From positions 45,455,745-45,519,744 of the forward strand of contig JBANSL010000017.1 in the NCBI GenBank assembly GCA_037127255.1: a DNA stretch of 64,000 nucleotides. Direction: 5' to 3'. This document shows positions 58,536-64,000 of the stretch, in pieces (position 1 is the stretch's first letter; each line of letters begins with the position of its first letter). The position numbers were made by a program, and so were the translations under genes. The stretch is from Persicaria tinctoria (Eukaryota > Streptophyta > Magnoliopsida > Caryophyllales > Polygonaceae). The notes beneath the pieces are model-generated. The model was given only the letters and a program-made list of their open reading frames with translations. It had not been told where the DNA came from and ran no database searches.

Positions 58536-59713
58536 TTTATGTAATTATCCTGAACATATGGGCTGATCTACCGTTCATGGGAATTCTGGGCTGATTTCGT
58601 AGTTTCTGAAAAGTTTGGGCCATTTTTTTAATTAGCTGAAAAGGGAAATAAAACTCTCGTCGTCTTCTTGGTTTAGGCCTTTTGCAGCGACGGCGATGGT
58701 GGAGGCCTAGGAAGGCCCCGAGTCTTTCGAGATGCCCCTGGCGTCACATCGTTGGCAAATCGTAGTTGGGGGCATTGGTGCGGCCGACCGACGATAGCCG
58801 ATGGTGATCGGTTTCCCACGGTGAACGGAGATGGCCCAATTCTCTACGGTTGGGAGCGATTTCGGTGGCATGTCATGGCCGATGTCGATGAGATGGTGAC
58901 GATGCTTGTCGCGGGCCCTGGCAGAGAATCGATGGCCTGCTGAGTGCCGAAGCGCTCTTGATCGTTGATGTAGACTTGAAGGCTCGGTGGTGTGAGCAAC
59001 CACAAATGCCCCGATGATTCCACGTCAACCGTCGGGGTTTCTCCCATGTTGTCAGTGTATATCCTAGATTAATCGCCTCACATTAGTCATCAATACGGCG
59101 TTCATAACAATAGTCAATTGTATAACTGACGCTTTAAATTCAGTTAATTAATGTACACATTTATTGTACAATAATACTATCCTCATCTAAAATCTCGGAT
59201 TTACTAGGAGCCCACAATTCTCTCAACTAATTGATATAGTTGTTAATCTTAACATATTTATTGATTCGATTTCATTGGGACAAATACTAACCGATATTCT
59301 ATGTTCCAAATATACCTTTTTTTTTTAAGAAAAATAAAATGAAATAAATAAATCAAAATTAACAAGAGACAAAATACTTAGCGTTATTCCAATGCGCCTC
59401 GTACGCAAGCTCGGGCAGGCGCTTGCTCCGACCGGATCCATCGAGAATAATTCCGGATGTCTGGGACAAAAACCCGCAACTCCAGAAGTTTGGAGCCTTT
59501 CTGTAATTATTTTGAATAATCGAATGTTGAATACGATTGCCTTCTTCGCCTTAGGTTTTTGCAGAGGCGGATGTTTCCACCTCCGACTGCGACTCCGACG
59601 ATGGCGGGTCGTGGAAGGCTTTCGTATTGCCCCAGGGCTCTCGATGACAAAGCGGGGGCTATGGTCGGGCTGGATTGTGATGCCGGAGAGAGGGCTCGAC
59701 GGAGGCCTACAGG
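58536..59713 (-). other. GC-rich interior of the Tat-like element
   Basis: Several short open frames on both strands but no gag, pol or recognised host domain. Possibly a captured or rearranged non-coding segment. Unexplained. Confidence 0.4.
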
Positions 59714-60156
59714 TAGACCTGTCAAAACACAACCCGACCCGGTGACCCGACCCGAACCCGAAAATTTTGACCCGAATTTTTTTTTCGACCCGAACCCTAA
59801 AAACCCGAAATTTTCCGGGTAATCTGAGTTTCAACCCGGTGACCCGATTGACCCGGTAATTTTGACCCGATTGACCCGGTGACCCGATTGACCTGGTTGA
59901 TTTATAATTATATATAATTAATTTTTTTTATATATAATTAAAATTTGTCACAAAATTATCGAATAATGATTTTTTAATTTAAAAAAGAAAAAATTGACAA
60001 ACCCGAAATCGACCCGAACCCGACCCGAAACCCGATCAAACCCGAGTTCGAGTCAACCCGAAAAACCCAGAACCCGTTTTACCCGAGACTTGTTTTACCC
60101 GAAACCCGAAGTGACCCGACCCGAACCCTACCCGAATGACCCGTTTGACAGGTCTA
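59714..60156. mobile_element. hAT-like element with ACCCGACCCGAA arrays, nested in the Tat-like element
   Basis: 13-bp inverted ends tagacctgtcaaa / tttgacaggtcta are perfect. The 8-bp duplication CCTACAGG is exact (59,706-59,713 and 60,157-60,164). Subterminal arrays of acccgacccg and acccgaaa words surround an AT-rich core of about 100 bases. 443 bp, no coding. The start tagacctg is shared with the element at 22,200. Confidence 0.92.
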
Positions 60157-60497
60157 CCTACAGGCGATGGTGATGCCGTCGCCATCCATGGAAGGGGGCT
60201 TCACTACGGTCTGCGGGGTGGCGTAGTATGCTGGGGGCGGCTACGGCGACGCTTGTGGACTCCTCAAGCCACAATGGAGGATCGACGACCCGTCGAATCG
60301 CCTGCGAGTATTGTGTTGACGTAGATGAGGGTCTCGATCGGTGATGAAGGAATCAGCCGGCCACCATGGCCAAGGTATAGAGTCAGAGAAGCAAGCAAAG
60401 AAGGTCGGTGACGGGATGATGCACCGAAATCCACCCTTCACCTTCGATTGGACATTGCTTGGTTGATTAGGAATTTCAACGATGCTTTTCGATCGAA
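60157..60497 (-). other. Interior of the Tat-like element before the PBS
   Basis: Continuation of the GC-rich interior. A minus-strand open frame (60,597-60,241) crosses the LTR and lacks a known motif, so no gag can be supported. Confidence 0.4.
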
Positions 60498-60515
60498 TCC
60501 CCACGGACGGCGCCA
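60498..60515 (-). other. Primer-binding site, tRNA-Asp type
   Basis: The minus strand reads tggcgccgtccgtgggga two bases after the 5' LTR, close to the tggcgccgttgccgggga site complementary to tRNA-Asp used by Tat/Ogre and Athila-type Gypsy elements. This fixes orientation and family flavour. Confidence 0.78.
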
Positions 60516-60517
60516 AA

Positions 60518-60928
60518 TGTAAGTGCAAAAATCTGCACCATAGATGTTGAAGAAGATTGAGCTCTGTTGGCGAGATACAATCCTGCGAAATGGACAAAGA
60601 ACGAGGTCGGGGCGGGGCTTGTCTCCCCCGGAGGACCCTCCGACGCTCAAGTCAGTTGTCGTCGTTGAGATAGAATATACTTCTCGTATTTATACTAGTT
60701 GAGCGTAAAAGAAACGGACAAAGAATTTAATTAAAGGAATCGTAACGGTTTTGATATTTAATAAATGAAATAATTATCGTATTTAATTCGGTCGACGCTC
60801 TTAATGCACGAAACCGCTATTGTAATCAATAGGCAAAACGGTAGCATCAATGTCGTATTGAATACTCGAATTTATTAGTAAAATACCAAAACACCCTTGT
60901 GTTATGATGACGGGATTTCCCTATCTCA
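60518..60928 (-). repeat. 5' LTR (411 bp) of the Tat-like element
   Basis: Direct copy of 57,452-57,862 with about 16 differences. Followed by the right AGTAT duplication. Confidence 0.93.
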
Positions 60929-60933
60929 AGTAT

Positions 60934-61480
60934 CATACTCAACTAATTGATTATATAATACTGATATTGATGATTGATCAACCTACTCTATACACATATT
61001 TGTTAATTAGGGATCTGAATTTTGTGAAATTGGTGTGTGGAATCAAGTTTTGGTGTTGAGTTCCGCCATTGCCAGTAGCTTCAAATTAATTACATAAGTA
61101 AATTAATTGACCTTATCTCAAAACTCTTTTACTCTTTCTTTGTTGGGCTTTTTTCATTCCTCAAACCTTATGAATTATTACCAATTTTCACTTCAAGACA
61201 CTAACTATCACTAGATTCAACTTTGTGAATTATCAATTTTTGCTTCAAGGAGTATAAAATCGGAAAGGAAATTCACAGGCCGTAGTCTGGAAATGATTTT
61301 GCAATACAGATATGAATTATGTCCCGATTAGGCCGTAATCAGAATGTAAACTTTATGATCAATTTTCACTTCTAATTAATTTAGACTTTTTTATTTTTTA
61401 TTTTTTTACATAGTTAACCTTTCGTATTTTTTTCCGGGCTCGGGGTGGGCTCGCGCTCACACGAGCCTACCTCTAGATCC
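60934..61480. other. AT-rich spacer, no gene
   Basis: No gene. A partial repeat of the phrase tcaattttcacttc at 61,180-61,235 and 61,350-61,370 is the only regularity. Confidence 0.4.
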
Positions 61481-62197
61481 GCCAGTGGGGTCGGGTGACT
61501 GATGAGTCGAATCAACTCAGGTAAAATTTGTGTCAGACTTGGTCGGGTTAGGTCGGGTCGGGTCGAGTCGTATTCAGTCAAAATGAATCTCAGATCGGTC
61601 GGGTTTCGGTTTGAATCGGGTTGGACTCATTCGGGTTTTCAGTCAAATCGGGTCGATCTCGTTCGAGTTTTGGGCAAGTATTCGGGTCGGTCTCGTGTAG
61701 AAACAAGTCTATGTTTATTTCAAATTTTCATTTTGGAGTTAAAATTATTGAATCATGTTCGTTCGGGACTTTCGGGTAATCAATTTTCTTAAAGGAAAGA
61801 AACTAATTAATTATATGTATTAAAGATATAGTTACTATTTTTTATAGCAAATAACCTAAAAAAGAGGTTAAATATGATGATATTGTAATCATATATGTGA
61901 GGAGTTCTTAATTTCAACATCTTTTAATTAAAAAAATAGTTCTTCAAGGATATTCGGGTCGGGTTGGGGTTGGAAGTTAGGTCGGGTCTAGTTCGGGTTG
62001 AGTCTGATTTGAGTCAGATGTGAGTTGAGTCAGGTTTGTCTGTATTCGGGTCAATTCGAGTATCGTGTCAATATTGACCGGGCTCGATTTCGGGTTCGGA
62101 TTATGCACAATGCTAAATTTTCGAGTTCAATCGAATTTCGGTTCGGATGAGTCGGTCGGATTTTTCGGGTCGGGTCCGATCTTGCCAGCTCTAGTTA
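61481..62197. mobile_element. hAT-like remnant with GGGTCGGGTC arrays
   Basis: Left part begins near agtggggtcgggtgactg, right part ends ggtcgggtccgatcttgccagctcta. Both subterminal zones are full of tcgggtcgggt words around an AT-rich core, the same design as the elements at 16,061, 39,752 and 59,714. The right end (reverse complement tagagctggcaag) is a plausible terminus. The left end and a target duplication were not found. Confidence 0.5.
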
Positions 62198-62525
62198 CAT
62201 GTAACCAATTCAAACCATGCAGTAACACACGCATAAAAATATTAATGTATACGAGTTTACAAATAAAGCTTAACTAGTATAGCTTCCGCGTCATGACGCG
62301 ATTTTTATAAAATAAAATCTTAATAATAAATAAATTAATACTATAATTAAATAAAATATTAGTTTAATATTTTAAATTAAACTTATAAAAACAAAATCAT
62401 AAGAGAAAGTTGGAATAAGGTCATTCAAGATGAATTTCATTATGATATACGGAGTATAGTGTATAAAGTTTTACAAATAGATATAAGTTATATATTAATT
62501 TAATATTTTGTGAAGGTTCGATAAT
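62198..62525. other. AT-rich spacer
   Basis: Contains a small palindrome cgcgtcatgacgcg near 62,287-62,300 and TA-rich sequence. No gene. Confidence 0.5.
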
Positions 62526-63554
62526 GTAAAACAAAGTAATATAAAGATACTCTAGAAGGGGGGTTGAATAGAGTATGCCGGTTTTCCGCAGATAATCTCA
62601 AGACTTTTGAAGCTCGTGCAAAACCCTTTGAGATTAGACTTAATATTTTTCTCTGGAAAACCTGAATCACAGAAGTTAAACAATTCGAACAAAGTGCGGA
62701 AATATGGTAAAACAGTAAGTAAAGGACGCAACGAATTGTTAACGAGGTTCGGCACGAACTTGGCCTACGTCCCCGCCTAGGGTTCTTCCACAACCCTAGG
62801 ATTCAACAGGCTTTATTGATTCACAAAGCTTAGGATCCTAATAGCTCACCGAGAAGCCTCTCTCCTATACAATTACAATCTAGTCAACTCACGTTCCCTT
62901 GGAGTCCAAGACCAATCTAGAAGAGCCCCACCTCTCTCAGCTATCTAGTACAATCCTCTTACTCTCGAGAATCAATAGCATAGTGTCCACTTCTTGAGTT
63001 ATAAACTCTCGAGTATAACACTCTCTCAGAATATATCCTATATGCTCACTGTGTAACTCTCAAATGCTTTGAAACAAAATATAAGACTCTTAAGAACAAG
63101 CAGAGAGAACACGCTGAAGAGAGATCGTAAACTTGAGGGCTGATTGTTCAATGATATTCGTGAATGTACGTCCGTCCTCTCTCTCTTCTTCATCTCCTTT
63201 ATATAGTGAAGATCATCGGCGCCACTTGAGGATGGAATCTTCTCCAACGGCTAGGCTGATCATGGCTATCTTCGAGATCTTCTATACTTGGAAACTTTTG
63301 AGCCATGATCTCTGATTGTGTCCTTCTTGACTTTTCGACTTTGGAAGGAGATAATATTTGAAAAACTTTCTAAAATGTTAGAATATAATATCTGGAAGCA
63401 TATAAAAATATAAAATAATATTCGAGCATAATAACATAGAGAACAGGTTTTGTGTTTCATCAACACAGCTATAGCTTCAAGACCTTTGACACAAACTGTC
63501 TGTCAAAGCCTTTGAAACTAATTCCGATTTTCATCAAAGGGAGTGGAGTTATCA
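62526..63554 (-). repeat. Copia (SIRE-like) LTR on the minus strand, bounds approximate
   Basis: Right of 63,554 the minus strand ends a purine tract aagggggagat, the polypurine tract of SIRE-type Copia elements. Inside, ctatataaagg at 63,197-63,207 (minus) is a good TATA box, followed toward 62,526 by an R/U5-like stretch containing agggttgtggaagaaccctaggcg, tttgtgaatc and accccccttc blocks. The right boundary is supported by the PPT; the left boundary near 62,526 is a guess (tgtaaaac). Confidence 0.6.
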
Positions 63555-63567
63555 ATCTCCCCCTTGA
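63555..63567 (-). other. Polypurine tract before the Copia LTR
   Basis: The minus strand reads caagggggagatt, immediately upstream of the LTR start tgataactcc, the typical SIRE-like arrangement catcaagggggagattg. Confidence 0.6.
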
Positions 63568-64000
63568 TGAAAGACAAAACCTGTGCATCCTTACAACTTA
63601 GTCAAGTAGATATATCATAAGCAAAATCGGACTAAGTACCTACATGGGTTAGAGAAATGTTGGATCATAAGTTTAACATGAAAATCATCCAACAAAGTAA
63701 AACAAAACAAGGTTTTCCAAGACCCTTGGTTCACGGCAGTTTTAAAGGTCTAACCCATCAAACCATCTTCCCCTTTTTGTCTTTCAACAAAGGGAGGAGC
63801 GTGAAAAAAGTTACCAAAATCAGACTTACCAAAACAATTCAAAATTCAAAAAAAAAATCCTTTCAAATCTTAAAGGCAAGAAAAGATTTATCCGATTTTA
63901 AAATAATTTCCACAAATAAACTATACTCGGATAAAATAAAATCGGTAACAAATAAAGAAGGTTAAAAAAAACCATTAAAACTATATTTGATCAAATATCT
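63568..64000 (-). mobile_element. 3' interior of the Copia element, runs off the window
   Basis: Contains another purine-rich ccctttgttgaaagacaaaaagggg-like block (minus strand, near 63,775-63,800). No pol frame is visible within the window. Open frames here have no recognised motif. Confidence 0.4.

Larger units (their letters stand above)
57452..60928 (-). mobile_element. Non-autonomous Tat-like LTR element, complete, minus strand
   Basis: Two 411-bp LTRs (57,452-57,862 and 60,518-60,928) differ at about 16 positions by eye, near 96% identity, and start tgtaagtgc and end tatctca on the plus strand. The target duplication is AGTAT on both sides (57,447-57,451 and 60,929-60,933). On the minus strand the right LTR is followed by a tRNA-Asp-type PBS (tggcgccgtcc...), and the left LTR is preceded by a purine tract gaggggaaat, so 5' is on the right. 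No gag or pol. The interior carries a 28-copy minisatellite next to the 3' LTR, a hAT-like insertion, and GC-rich non-coding sequence. It is mobile only if helped in trans. Confidence 0.92.

Noticed and set aside
62280..62302. Palindromic cgcgtcatgacgcg word with a similar cgcgccatagagcgtgcg at 34,178
   Set aside because: Such words accompany some plant Helitrons and hAT elements, but neither a TC start nor a CTRR end could be placed, so no element is called.
1..64000. CRISPR arrays, tRNA or rRNA genes, bacterial operons
   Set aside because: No regularly spaced short repeats with unique spacers, no cloverleaf-compatible tRNA with both boxes in proper spacing, no ribosomal sequence; the sequence is clearly plant nuclear.

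Overview
The window looks like a gene-poor, transposon-rich stretch of a plant nuclear genome, probably a eudicot. It is AT-rich, full of microsatellites, and carries plant-type LINEs, Gypsy, Copia, PIF/Harbinger, hAT, MULE, CACTA and Stowaway sequences. The one host gene I can read completely is a VAP27-type gene (VAMP-associated protein) on the minus strand at 28,513-33,845. Its eight exons join in frame into a 237-residue MSP domain / coiled coil / C-terminal membrane anchor protein. All other coding matter is transposon-derived and broken, apart from two weak candidates for host exon fragments near 56.7 and 57.2 kb.

Layout. 0-9.9 kb: a MULE-like MITE (919-1,923), a (GA)n-flanked inverted repeat (2,282-2,926) and two minus-strand L1-type LINE wrecks (about 3.5-4.9 and 6.9-9.2 kb), the second split by a CACTA-end insertion. 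9.95-20.97 kb: a PIF/Harbinger transposon with two divergent broken genes (transposase and Myb/SANT-like partner) and a 50-bp tandem repeat between them. Into that repeat a 6.85-kb non-coding LTR retroelement has inserted (12,180-19,033), which itself carries a hAT-like insertion. 21.1-26.1 kb: a PIF-derived MITE, a hAT-like element, and a MULE-like or hAT-like nest holding Stowaway MITEs. 26.1-28.5 kb: a GC-richer unassigned repeat. 28.5-33.9 kb: VAP27, with a small hAT-like element in its sixth intron.

34-48 kb: mostly old Gypsy-type non-coding LTR material read on the minus strand. A 4.7-kb LTR (36,888-41,573) is swollen by a MULE-like MITE and a hAT-like element, and a 3.76-kb CACTA element sits at 43,142-46,903. 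48.3-49.06 kb: a Copia gag/PBS remnant cut by the 5' LTR of a CRM-like chromovirus (49,058-56,005). That chromovirus keeps its LTR, primer-binding site, gag, protease, reverse transcriptase, RNase H and integrase, but has many stops and no 3' LTR. 57.45-60.93 kb: a complete non-autonomous Tat-like element on the minus strand (411-bp LTRs, AGTAT target duplication, PBS, PPT) with a 28-copy 19-bp minisatellite and a hAT-like insertion. 61.4-64 kb: a hAT-like remnant and a minus-strand Copia (SIRE-like) LTR running out of the window.

I found no tRNA or rRNA gene, no CRISPR array, and no evidence for a novel multi-gene system. The most interesting signals are structural: nested insertions with readable target duplications, a perfect 39-bp palindrome, clustered TCGA-type palindromes in two unrelated retroelements, and a polyprotein tail encoded inside an LTR. 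Percent identities and counts are by eye.
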